Below, one piece after another: positions 35,165-47,410 of a DNA stretch of 64,000 nucleotides. A program made the translations under genes and the position numbers. The number at the start of each line of letters is the position of its first letter. Position 1 is the stretch's first letter. Under the pieces are notes generated by a model that saw only the letters and a list, made by a program, of their open reading frames with translations, had not been told where the DNA came from and searched no databases. Location: positions 47,761,134 to 47,825,133 of the forward strand of contig CAMGYJ010000010.1 in NCBI GenBank assembly GCA_946122785.1. Direction: 5' to 3'. Source of the DNA: Linum tenue. Lineage: Eukaryota; Streptophyta; Magnoliopsida; Malpighiales; Linaceae.

Positions 35165-38100
35165 ATGGGAGAAGGAGGAGGAGGAGGAGTTTCGAAGCCG
35201 TCGCGGTGGTGGTGGTGCAACGACACCACGAAGGCGTATGGAGCCGTGGTATTAACGCGGCTGATTTACGCCGGGATGTTCTTGGTCTCGAAGGCGGCGT
35301 TCGACGGCGGCTTAAACCCTTCCATTTTGGTCTTCTACCGGCAAGTCTTGGCCACCGTCATCCTGGCTCCTCTTGCCTTCTTCCTCGAATGGTATATAAC
35401 CATGGAAAATATATTTAAATAGTATGAAAAATCATGCAAGCCTATATATTCAAATTTGGGTAAACAGCTTTGGCTTATAGAAACAACCGCTTTCATCAAA
35501 TCAACGATAAAACGTATAACTATGAATCGCTACGCTACTATCTTTATCTATGATAAAATGCATCTATTGGATCTACAAACGATCCATATACCTTAGCGTC
35601 ATATACACTAAAAGTAGTTATTTTGATTTGCGTTTTACCATATCCGCGCGATATAGTAAATCGAGGATTCAAGACTGATATATACGAATGCGGATATCTT
35701 TGTCTATCGCTACAAGCAGCAAGCTGCCCAAGTTTTACATTTTATTCATTGATGATTTTTTCTTTTTATTCTTACGATGAGTTACAGGAAGCATTCGCCG
35801 TCGCTCTCGCTGGTCATCTTCTGCAAGATTTTCATGCTTGCTCTCATTGGGTATTTTCCCATTAGTACATGTACTTTCTTTAGAATCGATATTTTGATTA
35901 TCCGATACGTCTTAATTAGTGTGCATGCAATGTTATATATACGTGCAGGATAACGGTGACGATGAACATCCATGGCTATGGCTTGCTTTATACCTCTGCC
36001 TCCTTGGCGGCGGCCACCACTAATTGCCTTCCCGTCGTTACTTTCTTCATGGCCGTTATCTTTAGGTAATATACATTATACATATATCTTAATGGAAACT
36101 TTAGTCAATTATCACCTATACAAAGGATGAAATAAACTCGACTAATAAAATTTATATATAGAAGTTTATGCCAACAAAATTACGCCGAAATTTGCATGCA
36201 CAATTACGCCGAAATTGGCATGAAACTATCTCTTTTTTTTTTTGTGTGTGGAGTACGTACGGTAGGGATGCAGGTTTGGTTAATCAAATCATTAAGTATG
36301 AAAAAAAAAACCAAATCACGAAAATTTCCAAAAACCAAAATCAAAATTACTAAGGGGCTTATATTAGTTATAGGTTAGCCGAAAATCAATAAGTCCCTTA
36401 ACGGTTTTGGTTTAATTTAGATAAATAGAAAAACAAACGTATAGTTTGGGAAGTGCAATAATGAAATCATAAAAGACAACAAGAAGCATGAAAATAGAAA
36501 AGAAGTCTACTACAAATAAGTTGATAACAATGGCTTGTTAATTAGTTGACCGACATTGACTTAGTTAGGATGTTACCGGTTTCATATTGTCTTTTCGAAA
36601 TTAATGCGAAATCGAAAACCAAAATCATTAAATCGACCGGTTTGATTTTGGTTAAAACCAAAAATCTAAACTGAAATCCGTAACACACGATTGATAAAAA
36701 AATCAGGTTTGTGTATTTTAAAAATGATGTCGTATGGACGCAGGGTGGAAACCTTGAAGGTCGGGAGTACACCTGGAAAGGCGAAACTAGTAGGGTTGAT
36801 GACATGCATGGGTGGAGTAGCATCTCTAGCATTCTACCAAGGCCCCCATTTCAAGCTCTTCTGCCTCTTCAAGCATTCCTATGGGCAAAGCCAATACCTT
36901 GAATCTCACAATACGTGGATCAAAGGTTGTTTCTTGATGCTCACATGTAGCTTCACTTGGGGCTATTGGCTTGTCTTTCAGGTACCATATATATGTCTCA
37001 ATGTCTATATTAAGGAAGTGGTATACGATTCATACATGGGTCTCTCTCGACAACTCGAGTTACTGGAACCAACACGATTTATGATATGATATCAGCGATG
37101 GTTTGATCATTATGTCTTGTGTTCATCTCCTCATGATTCTTGATATTGATAGTTGATTTAAACACATGGTATGTCGGGTCTGTGAAACTTTTCAACCTCA
37201 AGAGTTGTCTTTCGTCTGAGAAGGCGTGTAAGAAAGTAGTATATATATAAGATCCATACATATGGTCGGTCTTTTCAAGAACCAGTTAGTCCCAATAACT
37301 CGAGTTGTTGGGAGAAGTTCAATTATGGATCATATGTCACTTACTAACACATCCCCAAATGAAACCCACCCTATATGAACTTGAAGTTTGTATAGGTCCA
37401 AATACCATGTGCTTAACAAATGAGGTCGTCGATATTCAAACCGAAATCCTCTCAGCAACAAGAGACTCTGATACCATATCAAGAACTAGTTGATCCCAAT
37501 AACTCGAGTAGTTGGGAGGGGTTCAATTATGAATCATATACCACTTACTTATAGTCTCACCAACTCAAGTTATTAGGACTAAACTGTTTCGGCAAATCAT
37601 GCTAAACATACATGATGTATATACTTACCATCTTGAATTGACATCTTACTTGACTCATATAACTTCTTTTCTGTATTGTATTAGGCAAGACTTCAGAAAA
37701 GTTACCCACCGAAGCTTCTTTTCACGGCTCTTCAGTGCGCTATGAGCTCTTTCCAGTCATTCTTTGTTGCAATCACAATAGAAAGAGATTTTAATGAGTG
37801 GAAACTTGGCTGGGATATGAAACTCGTCGCTGTGATATATTGTGTACGTAATTAACAATAAGATCGATTATTTTAGTCATTAATTGATTTTGTGATTAAC
37901 TAATTTGCTATATGTTCTTAGGGTGTTGTGGTGACTGGGGTCACCTATTACTTGCAAGCATGGGTCTTGGAGAAGAAAGGACCAGTCTTTCTAGCCATGT
38001 CTACTCCTTTGGCTTTCATCTTTACAATGGTGTGCTCTGCACTATTGTGCGACTTCATCGACCTTGGAAGGTACAATTGGCCTCTCTCGATTCGATCTGG

Positions 38101-38421
38101 TTCAGGACTAATGGCAAATGCCCACCCTTACTTATATATCATGATTTCTCAATCGTAGTTTATCAATTAGAATTTGTTTAGTTGACCTACTTTTAACCTT
38201 ATGTTTTAATGGGGAATAGTATCTTGGGTGGAGTGCTATTGGTTGGTGGGCTATATAGTGTTTTATGGGCAAAAGTCAAAGAAGAGAAGCATATTAAAGT
38301 CGATCAGGATCATGCGAAGAATACTATACCACAAGTGGAAGTACAAGTCTGCTCAATAGAGGTTAAAAAAGTTGTTACAAGTGGCACCTGTGCTACAACT
38401 ACCAATTTCGTCGCCGCATAA
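35165..38421 (+). CDS. WAT1-related (UMAMIT/EamA) transporter, gene F, clade II
   Basis: Exons: 35165-35391, 35788-35850, 35949-36065, 36744-36981, 37685-37843, 37922-38070, 38220-38421; 384 residues with all frames kept. The N-terminus is Gly-rich (MGEGGGGG) then WWWCNDTTKAYG. Exon 3 is IHGYGLLYTSASLAAATTNCLPVVTFF, with Thr-Asn-Cys where clade I has Val-Asn-Thr. The middle loop is LFKHSYGQSQY. The tail CSIEVKKVVTSGT is the most changed of the shared tail motif. It is closest to G in exons, introns and both flanks. A TRIM lies in intron 4. Transport role inferred from the family. Confidence 0.9.
37273..37557 (-). mobile_element. TRIM retroelement in gene F intron 4
   Basis: Same family as the element in gene D: terminal repeats at about 37273-37349 and 37477-37553 ('caagaac.agtt', 'cccaataactcgag', 'ggttcaattat') and a complementary primer-binding site 'actctgataccata' just before the second repeat. 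Left flank ends GTCT and right flank starts GTCT, consistent with a short target duplication. More diverged than the D copy. Confidence 0.8.
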
Positions 38422-38605
38422 CCACCAATTTCGTCACTTATAATGACAACGGATCATTCGTATTGTATAACCACAATAGTTCTTCTAGCCTAATCAGGGT
38501 GACGAGGAGAATACTATATCACAAGTGGAAGTACAAGACTACTCATCAGAACTTAAATAAGTTGTTACAAGTGGCACTCGTACTACTATCAATGTCGTTC
38601 TTAAT
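38308..38605 (+). repeat. Duplicated 3' coding tail downstream of gene F
   Basis: The tail of exon 7 (gaatactata.cacaagtggaagtacaag and what follows, 38308-38410) is repeated at about 38508-38605, beyond the stop codon, with the frame now interrupted (aacttaaataag). Gene G has a matching arrangement, so the event predates the F/G split. Confidence 0.75.
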
Positions 38606-39433
38606 TAATTTGTACTTAGTGCTTATGATATGTTTTTCCTATAGCGAGGGATGATTCGCGTTGCATGATCACAACAGTCCCTCTGACCTACTAGTTGTCG
38701 TATGATCGTAAACTCAATTGGTATTGCTTGAATGCAATTGGCCGTAATTCACAACAATGACATCATCAGTCGAACTTGGGCATAATTAACCTATTTTGTG
38801 GCCAACCACCTTTCATAAAAAAAAGGGTTCACACGAATGAATTTGGGTTGGTTCGAGGACTATAGATCCTTTTGTAGAAGACTTATATAGTGCAAAGAGT
38901 TTTGGGCCGATAACACTTTGCCTTCAATATATGGACTTTGCTATGGAATACTGCTGTATCGTTTCGATCGTGGGCTAGGTTTGTTAAATTCATTTGGCCC
39001 GCAGACAGCAACTCTGATGTTTTTCCCCCGACCCAACCAAATGGATTGAGATAATCAGAAAATGAGAAAATGGATTGAGATTTACCTAATTTTCTAACAC
39101 AATGTATTAATCTATAGGTAAGACTAAGAGATAGTCATTTTCATTATACTTGACAAGATTACAAATTACACAGTGATCTAAAAGTATACACATATAGTAC
39201 TTCAGTACGATCTAATTTTAATCCAATTTGGTAAAGAATCGAAACCCAAACATGTAAAAGTCCAATAGAATCAGAATGTAGGCGAATTAAAATTATTCTC
39301 GATGATTTAGTCGGCGGAATAAAAATTCGAAGGGGTAATGCCAACAGAAAGAAAGATGAGAAGGCGGCAAAATGGTTCCAATTAGGAAGATGACAACAAA
39401 AGGATAACATAACACCCATCTCTCCGATCACCA
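38606..39433 (+). other. 3' flank of gene F
   Basis: The conserved flank occupies about 38790-39015 ('gagttttgggccgata', 'ggaatactgctgt', 'catttggcccgcag'). About 39110-39235 is a dispersed repeat, and 39285-39433 is clade II upstream DNA ('gatttagtcggcgg', 'ggggtaatgccaac', 'aaggcggcaaaatgg') of the next, broken copy. Confidence 0.55.
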
Positions 39434-39603
39434 AATGGACGGAACCTTCAATGGCGCGTATGGAGCCGCGGTACTAACACGCGCGGCGGCTGATCTACGC
39501 CGGGATGCGTTCGTTCGACGGCGGCATGAACCCGGCCGTCTTCGTCTTCCACCGGCAAGCCTTCGTCACCCTCTGCCTAGCTTGCTCCTCTTCCTCCAAT
39601 GGC
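39434..39603 (+). pseudogene. Broken exon 1 fused to the promoter block
   Basis: The promoter block GGACGGAACCTTCAA runs straight into exon 1 sequence (GCGTATGGAGCCGCGGTACTAACAC), so leader and start codon are deleted. There is a small insertion after AACACG. About 16 bases are missing between GCCGGGATG and CGTTCGACGG (paralogs have TTCTTGGTCTCGAAGG there). CACCGG replaces the Tyr codon of VFYRQ. The frame is lost and no other exons follow. Confidence 0.85.
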
Positions 39604-41230
39604 GCGTATTAATTAGACACCATGCATGCATATGAGGCAGTATCGTACGCAATCCATCTTCTTTTAAATTTATTCATGAGTACTGGTTTATGTCAATAAT
39701 TTATGTTGTTCGAAACATATCAATCGTTAACCTTATAATATTTTCTTACACATCTTTCTCTCGAACAAAAGCTAACTCACAAGTTTTACCGTATTTGCAC
39801 CATGTGTGCACATTCAATTGTGCTGATAATGGATGTCACGAGGTATATGTGGAACGCAACTAATCTCACATTCAAAGTCTCTGATATAAAATGTGTTGTT
39901 CAAGAAAATGATATTCTAGCATCTCTTTTGAGTCATTTTCCAAATGTTTGTAGGATACCTCAGACACATCGGAATGAGCCATCAAAAAACAAAACATAAA
40001 AAGGCATAATTAAACAAGTCTTTTTTATTATTATTATTTATCATCGCAATATCCACGACGTCTAGGACAAAATAACTGTACCGCAATGTATGGACGAAAC
40101 ACATCTAGCCGAATTCGTAGTGATGAAGCGATTAGAGCAAAGCCACAGCCAATCCGATCTTTAGTCATTCGCCTAAATGCAGGTCTTCCATAAATAAATT
40201 ATTTATACGTCATTAAGGAGTCGTTTGTTCATGAATTTGTATTAAGGATTTGGTACAAAAATCTGATTATCAAGGATTTAATATGGTCACAATCCTTTCT
40301 TTTGTACAAAAACTTTGTAGACACATTTGTGGCCTAAGGGGACGTTCACTTCTGCATATTCAATAATACAATTCGATATGCAATATATATTCAACCAATG
40401 ATATTGGGTTGACATTTTAAGATTAACATTCATTTATAAGGTAATAACCATTCTAAATCGCTTACTAAAATCCAATTAAATATGAACATCGCAGTATCAA
40501 GCATCATAAAAATACTCATAGGAGACTTAGTGTGCTAGCTAACCATGATGGAAAAGTTTTCTACTATTCTGATTTTAACTTCTATGTTTTGTATCAAAAA
40601 AGAATTCAACAAATTTGTCTACTGCAATTGGTTATGATTCTTGTTTTCCTCGTTCAATCAATAATCAATTGTTAAGACAAAAACACCCTTCCAAGTCCTA
40701 CTTTCATTCTGAAAAATCAAAATTGAGCAAAACAGACCTTAAAAATGTATTATAAATTGTATTGATGGGCTCACGTCACAATCAACACTCTTATGCATAA
40801 AAAAAACATATTAATTCGATTGGTTGCTTTTTTGCGTTTTTCATTTTTTTTATGGCTCATTCCAAAGTGGATGGAGCCTGAAGGTAACTACAAACATTTG
40901 GAAAGTGACTCGTAGGAGATGCTAAAATTAAAACGAGATTGTACAATGCCCATAATATCATTCAAAATCCAATATTTAAGACCTGAATCCAAAAATATCG
41001 AAATCATGAACACCTACACACTAAAGGAATGAGCTCTGTTGACGAGATAAATGAGAGATACCTTAATCAATAGCTAGCAATCTTCAATATTTCATCAATT
41101 TAGCAGCCGCCAACCTCCAAAACTACCATTTCCGCCTAAATTTGGAGATTTTTGTAGCGGACAACCACTGCCTTCCAACACCATTGTTACTATACATGTT
41201 TATGACGGAAGCTTCGAAGTTCGCTGTCGC
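39604..41230. other. Rearranged upstream DNA, no gene
   Basis: About 40360-40770 is repeated directly at 42195-42600. About 40855-40910 and 39905-39985 (reversed) carry the distal upstream block. About 41098-41215 ('agcagccgccaacc', 'gacggaagcttcgaag') is the clade II promoter region also seen before E, here with no gene attached. Confidence 0.5.
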
Positions 41231-41590
41231 CTGTTCAACGCCGCCTTTTGAACCAAAAACGACGCCGCCGTCTTCGAAGCTCCTCCCCCTTTTCAAGGTT
41301 TCTTCTTCTCCTCCATATACGACGTTGATGGACGTCGTACTCTGTCTCTCTTCTGAGTCTTCTTTCACACTTCCTCTCTGTGTTTAATTATCTCCGTTTC
41401 ATAGTAATAGTTTCCTTTTTGTTGAATAGTTTTGAAGCCGGCTGTGATATTCTTGCCGTCGATCGATATGTTTGAGTAGACAAGTGGTTGAACGTGTCGC
41501 CCGTTTTCTTCCTGTTGGCGTTACCCCTTTCGAATTCTATTCCGCCGCCGCGCCGACTAAATCATCACGAATAATAAAAATTATTCTCCT
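41231..41590 (-). pseudogene. Inverted promoter plus exon 1 fragment
   Basis: On the minus strand this parallels gene H: upstream 'ggggtaa.gccaa', then 'ttcaaccacttgtctactc' and 'gccggcttcaaaa', a leader 'agagtgaaagaagac' and the exon 1 start 'ggaggagaag' with 'ggaggagcttcgaagacggc'. The start region and frame are damaged and the exon is cut after about 90 bases. Parts (about 41510-41590) form an inverted repeat with 39285-39350. Confidence 0.8.
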
Positions 41591-42194
41591 CAACTCTAAT
41601 CATTAATTTCTATAATCAATGGCTTACACAAAAATATATACACGTACATCTGTTAAATACAAGAGATTAAATGACTTTATAAATTCAACTGTCATATATT
41701 GGGTTATTGAGCACATCACATCTATATGTCATCGTGTATGCGCCATCCTAAGTCATCAATTCCGAAATTTGGCTGTGTATTGAAGCACCCCCTCCTGATG
41801 TGATTAGGGATAATCAGCATATCCCAAATGCAATATCGTGAGGTGAAATTTGGCTAAGTATGAAGGGATGTGACGATGAGGTGAATTATTTTGACCATTT
41901 TGACCCTTGTGATTCGAAATCCCCACCCACATGAGGGAAGGCGGGGTTTTCTTGCCTTAAGCATTTTTATCATTTGAAAACACAAGGTAAGGAGAAGCTA
42001 TCAAGAAGAGGGGTTCAAGACTGAAGATAGATGGTATCACATCCAAATGTCAAGGCAATTAAGAGTGTAATCGTCACTCCACGTCAGCTGAGCATTTTCT
42101 CGAGCTAGTTACTTTTGATGGCTATAAATAAGAGGTGAAGATGACGGAGCAAAAGGTCGGAAAAATCACAACTGGACACTACTTGTCAAGTTTT

Positions 42195-42660
42195 AATCAC
42201 TTCTCCATATTCAATACTACAATTCGATATGCAATATTCAACCAATGATATTTAGGTTGGGATTTTAAGATTATCATTCATTTATAAGGTAACTACGATT
42301 CTAAATTATTAATTAAAATCCAACTAAAATATGAAAATTGAAGTATATAACACCATAAAAAGTATTTATAAGAGACTTAGTGTGATAGCTAAGCATGATG
42401 AAATTTTGTTCTACTTTTTCATATTTTAACTTCGTGTATGTTCTATATTAAAAAAATCAACAAATTTTTCTAGTGTAAATTGATTATGATATTTTTTATC
42501 TTTGCTTTGCTTGAATATATTCTGGTTCAAATCTTGATACTAATATTTTTTATATAAAATAAATAATTAATTTTGAAGATAAAAATATCATTTTTGCTTT
42601 CCTCGTCGTAGCAGAAAATTGAAAATGAAGCAAAACAAACTTTTTAAAATGTATTATAAA
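42195..42660. repeat. Second copy of an upstream direct repeat
   Basis: Aligns with 40360-40770 ('tacaattcgatatgcaat', 'caaccaatgatatt', 'ttaagatta.cattcattta', 'gagacttagtgtg.tagcta', 'catgatg'). It is an upstream segment of gene G duplicated with or before the broken copies. Confidence 0.75.
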
Positions 42661-42737
42661 TAAATTATGTTAATTAATATTAATTGATGGGCTATATCCC
42701 TCTCTTCCAACACAAATGTCACTATATATATACACAT

Positions 42738-42842
42738 GACGGAGACTTCAACTAGTCATTTAATTAGGTCTCAAACCAATCGCCAGTTGATTAGACGAGA
42801 TTAATGCCGTTTGTGCTTACTAGCTAGCTTGTACTATATAAG
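42738..42842 (+). promoter_or_regulatory. Clade II promoter block and TATA box of gene G
   Basis: GACGGAGACTTCAACTAGTC, a short insertion, then GGTCTCAAACCAATCGCC, and TATATAAG at 42835-42842, 58-65 bases before the ATG. Confidence 0.65.
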
Positions 42843-42899
42843 AATGAAGAAAGCCCCATTTTAAGCAATACTTACAGTCGTATATTTACACATACAAAA

Positions 42900-45800
42900 A
42901 TGGGAGGAGGAGGAGGAGGTGGTGGTGGAGATTCAAAGACGACGCCGCGGTGGTGGTGCAGCGACACCACGAAGGCGTACGGAGCCGTGGTATTAACCCG
43001 GCTGATCAACGCCGGAATGTTCTTGGTGTCGAAGGCGGCGTTCGACGGCGGCCTAAACCCTGCCGTTTTGGTCTTCTACCGGCAAGTCTTGGCCACCCTC
43101 ATCCTTGCTCCTCTTGCCTTCCTCCTCGAATGGTATATATAACTATATGGAACATGCATGTATAGATAGAATATCAAGTATGTTGAAAAACAAAATAATC
43201 ATTTTAAAAATATATACATATATATTAACTAAGCGACTTAGGGTTGAATAGTAAGAAAATCATGTCTAACTATCTCGTCAGTATTTAAATTTGGGTTTTA
43301 GTCATATTTAAATTTGGATACTTTTGTTAAGTACAAGCAACCAATTGCCCAAGTTTTACCTCTTATTCATGGGTGATTTTCTTTTTATGGTTATGATTAT
43401 TTATAGGAAGCACTCGCCACCGCTCTCGCTGGTTACGTTCTGCAAGATTTTTATGCTTGCTCTTGTCGGGTATTTTCGGTGCACCTATGATTTAGCATTC
43501 ATGTATACATTCATTTTCTTCGTAATCTATCATTTTAATTGTCCGCTTCATTTCTAAATGAACTAAGTCTTCAAGATAATGCCTGAAGGTGGAGAACAAA
43601 ACTTCGTTTAATCGCATCAAGCTTTCGCGGTACTCCTCCATAAATTTATATAGCTAGAGCAACACTATTTTTTTTTTTTTTAATAGGCTAGAGCAACACT
43701 ATATAGACAAGTTTACGAGTATAAAAAGTGGGTTAGTTATAATTACATACCATATCATCAGGGTAAATTGCAAGGTTGGTCACTGAAAGTGTTAAAAAAT
43801 TCACGTTTAGTCACTAAAATTATTTTATTCCATTCAAGATCACTGAAAGTGGTTAAACGTTTCATGTTTCGTCACTCTCCGTTAACACCTTCAATTTCTT
43901 GCTGACATGGCTAACAGAAACGCCTAGTCAGCATAATTTAACACAAAAAGGTGGTAACCAGACCCGCCACGTCAGTTTCCCAACCCATAAACTGACCCCT
44001 TCTCCATTTGAACCAAGAACCAACCCACCAAAACCCAAATATGAATCTCCATCCTCCCTCCTCTCTCGTTTCTACAAAGAAATTCCCTAAACCCAACGAG
44101 GTAGAAAAACCAATAACCTCTAGGCGGCCATCGAACTCTCTCCCGTGGGTGGTTTTGTGTTTTTGCCATTGTTGATGATGTTGTTGTCGACTGGTAAGAA
44201 AAGCCAACAACCTCCAACCGAACTCTACCTTGTCGATGTTGACCACCACCATCACCGCGAAAGTTTGCGATTCGTGATTAGCCACCTAGGACTAAAGCAT
44301 TTTGGGGGCTTTCCTAGCTGTCGGCGTCGTCTTCTCGCAGGAGAGTTACGGATCCAAGTGGTTTCGGAGAAGAATAACAGAGAAGGAGGTGGCATCGTCT
44401 TGCCGACGATGAGCTTTCTAGATCTGGTTTGACGATTGGGGATCTAGATCGATGACTGCATGTGATCCTTGTGTCGGAGCCGAACATCATTTCAACACTA
44501 GGTCTCTGGGTTTCCTCCTTCCCCAAACTTGAGGAGATCTGTTCCATAAATGGTTGTTGACATAAAGGGATCGTGAGGGAGAAGAAATGCCAGTTTGGAA
44601 TTTGAATTGGGTATAGCATTCTTAAGCTAAAAGGGAGAGGTGGACGGGGAAGGGATGCAAGAGAAGAGGTGGACGGGGAGGGATGTGAGGAGCAGCTGGA
44701 AGAGCTCCCCGACGGGGGAAGATTTTCGCAGAGAGGAAAATGATGGACTATTGACTCTTTTTGGTCGGGTGGGTTAATTAGGTAGGTCGGGTTACTGGTT
44801 GGGGTGGGTTTAATGATGTGGCGGGTCGGGTTTTCACTTTTCGAGTTAAATTATACTGATTTGGCATTTCAATTAGCCACGTCAGCAAAAAAATTGACGG
44901 TGTTAACGGAGAGTGACCAAATGTGAAACGTTCAACCGCTTCCAATGACCACGAATAGAATAAAATACTTTTAGTGACCAAACGTGAATGTTTCAGCAAT
45001 TCGAGTGACCAACATTGCAATTTACCCCATATCATAATATTGTTCATCCAATTTATTACAACTTTTCTTTGATCGTGAATTTATCCACTTGTCAGCTTAA
45101 TTTCTATATATAATTATGGTTTTCAATAATTAGTCTGCAAGCATGCAATGTAATATCTGTGCAGGATAACGGTGACCATGAACATCCATGGCTTTGGCTT
45201 GCTTTATACCTCTGCCTCCTTAGCGGCGGCTACCACTAATTGCCTTCCCGTTGTTACTTTCTTCATGGCCGTTCTCTTTAGGTAATATAAAAATGAAAAA
45301 GGCTAGTCAAAGGCTGAATACACATATTTGTTCACACCTATTAATTCTACTTGTGCCAATTTTTTTGTTGATTAATGGTCTAAACAAAAAAAATTATTGG
45401 ACGTGCGATAAGGTCCAACAAGAAGCATGAAAATAAGAAAGAAGTCTGCTACGTACATAAGTTGGCCTGGTGACAACTCATGTTGTTGACGAGTATTTGA
45501 CTTAGTTAGTGTGTTATCGGTTTCTTATTGATTTTTTGGATTTAACCAAAACCAAAACTATTAAGATGCTAAACGGTTTTAACAACTGAAAACCCGAACA
45601 ACTAAACTTCTTATAAGTTTGGTTTTTATTAAAATAAAAAAAAAAACAAGACCAAACTGAAATCCCTTACGCACGGTCGTTCGATTTTGAGTATTTATGA
45701 AGTGATGTCATATGGACGCAGAGTGGAAACCTTGAAGGTCGGGAGTACATATGGAAAGGCAAAACTAGTAGGGTTAGCGATATGCATGGGTGGAGTAGCA

Positions 45801-47209
45801 TCACTAGCTTTCTACAAAGGCCCCCATTTCAAACTCTTCTGCCTCTTCAAGCATTCCTATGGGCAAAGTCAATACATTCAATCTCATAATACATGGATCA
45901 AAGGTTGTGCCTTCATGCTCTCATGTAGCTTCACATGGGGCTATTGGCTTGTTTTCCAGGTACCATATATACATTTCAAACTTTCTAAAGAGCATATACT
46001 ATTCAATTCTAGTTATTGGTATTGAACAATTTATGATATAGTATCATGAGTTGGTTTTCGTTTGAAAGGATGTGTAAGAAGTGGCACAAGAATCATATAT
46101 AGGCCTCTTCCAACAATGCAAATTATTGAGACTAAACGATTAACGACAAATCATGCTCTAATATATTTTTAAGAACTAGTTGGTCCCAATAGCTCGAGTA
46201 GTTTGGAAAGATTCAATTATGAATATTATATCATTTACTAACATGCCCCTCAAAAGAAAGCCTACTCATATGGACTTGAAATTTGCACATGTACGAATAC
46301 CATGAGATTAAAAAATGAGAGTTAGGGGTCGTCGGAATCCCGACACTCTACCTCTCGACTCTGATACTACATTTTGAATTGATATTTAACTTGGCTTGTT
46401 TCTTTTTTTTTTCTTTGGTATTAGGCAAGACTTCAGAAAAGTTACCCACCTAAGCTTCTTTTCACGACTCTTCAATGCGCTATGAGCTCTATGCAGTCAT
46501 TCTTTGTTGCAATCACAGTAGAAAGAGATTTCAATGAGTGGAAACTGGGCTGGAATATGAAACTCGTCGCTGTGATTTATTGTGTACGTGATTAACAATA
46601 AGATCGATTGTTTTAGCCATTAATAGATTGTGTGATTAACTAATTTCATGTCTGAAGAACTAATTATTTGTTACGTATTCTTAGGGAGTTGTGGTGACTG
46701 GGGTGACCTATTACTTGCAGGCATGGGTTTTGGAGAAGAAAGGACCAGTGTTTCTAGCGATGTCAACTCCTTTGGCTTTCATCTTCACAATGTTGTGCTC
46801 TGTTCTATTGTGTGACTTCATCGATCTCGCAAGGTACCAATTTTTATATAGGGGTGGACGACGATCTGGTCTAACTGGACCGAATTACAATGAATCGAGT
46901 TGACTGATGCACAACTTTAATTATATATCATGATTTTGTAATCGTAGTTTATCAATTAGAATTCATTTTAGTTTACCTAATTTGAATTTAGTTGTTTTTG
47001 TGAGTAATAGTATCTTGGGTGGAGTGCTATTGGTTGGAGGGCTCTATAGTGTTTTATGGGCAAAAGTCAAAGAAGAGAAGCAGAATAAGGTTGATCAGGA
47101 ACATGAGGGGAGTATTATACCACAAGTGGGAGTACAAGACTGCTCATCAGAGCTTAAACAAGTTGTTACAAGTGGGACTCTTCCTAATACCAATGTCGTC
47201 TCTACTTAA
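42900..47209 (+). CDS. WAT1-related (UMAMIT/EamA) transporter, gene G, clade II
   Basis: Exons: 42900-43132, 43407-43469, 45165-45281, 45722-45959, 46425-46583, 46685-46833, 47011-47209; 385 residues, all in frame. The N-terminus has nine consecutive Gly after Met, encoded by GGA/GGT repeats, the longest Gly run of the array. The first membrane segment reads LINAGMF where all other copies have LIYAGMF or LIYTGMF, placing an Asn in the membrane. Exon 6 ends IDLA, not the usual LG. The tail is CSSELKQVVTSGT. Intron 2 is 1.7 kb because of a MULE, and intron 4 holds a TRIM remnant. Closest to F. Role inferred from the family. Confidence 0.9.
43751..45037. mobile_element. Non-autonomous Mutator-like element in gene G intron 2
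   Basis: The element spans 43761-45027 (1267 bp). It has long inverted ends of roughly 200 bases starting GGGTAAATTGCAAGGTTGGTCACT on the left and the complement of GGGTAAATTGCAATGTTGGTCACT on the right. The flanks are catatcatca and catatcataa (10 bp, one mismatch), matching the usual 8-11 bp MULE target duplication. The interior (about 44000-44780) is GC-richer with short ORFs and no transposase; it could be captured host sequence (Pack-MULE), not shown. Confidence 0.85.
46168..46376 (-). mobile_element. TRIM remnant in gene G intron 4
   Basis: One terminal repeat ('aagaactagttggtcccaat', 'gttcaattatga', 'catttactaaca'), the interior and the complementary primer-binding site ('gactctgatacta') remain; the second terminal repeat is missing. 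Flanking intron sequence shows it is not at the same place as the TRIM in gene F intron 4. Confidence 0.7.
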
Positions 47210-47410
47210 TTAATTCTTACGCAGTGCTTATTATAAGTTCTTCTTATGACGAGAGACCATTCGTGTTGTATAATCACAATAGTCCCTCTGGCCTCATCAA
47301 GATCACAAGCATAATACTATACCACAAGTGGTGGTACAAGACCACTCATCAAAGCTCAAATAAGTTGTCACAAGTGATACATGTGCTTCTATCAATGTCG
47401 TCACTCCTTA
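47099..47410 (+). repeat. Duplicated 3' coding tail downstream of gene G
   Basis: The exon 7 tail (47099-47206) recurs at about 47302-47410 ('atactataccacaagtgg', 'gtacaagac', 'caatgtcgtc'). The noncoding 'taagttcttcttat..cgagagac' part repeats again at about 47440, so the unit is about 203 bp. Confidence 0.75.

Noticed and set aside
44145..44432. ORFs inside the MULE of gene G intron 2
   Set aside because: They do not resemble a transposase. At most captured fragments; not supportable as genes.
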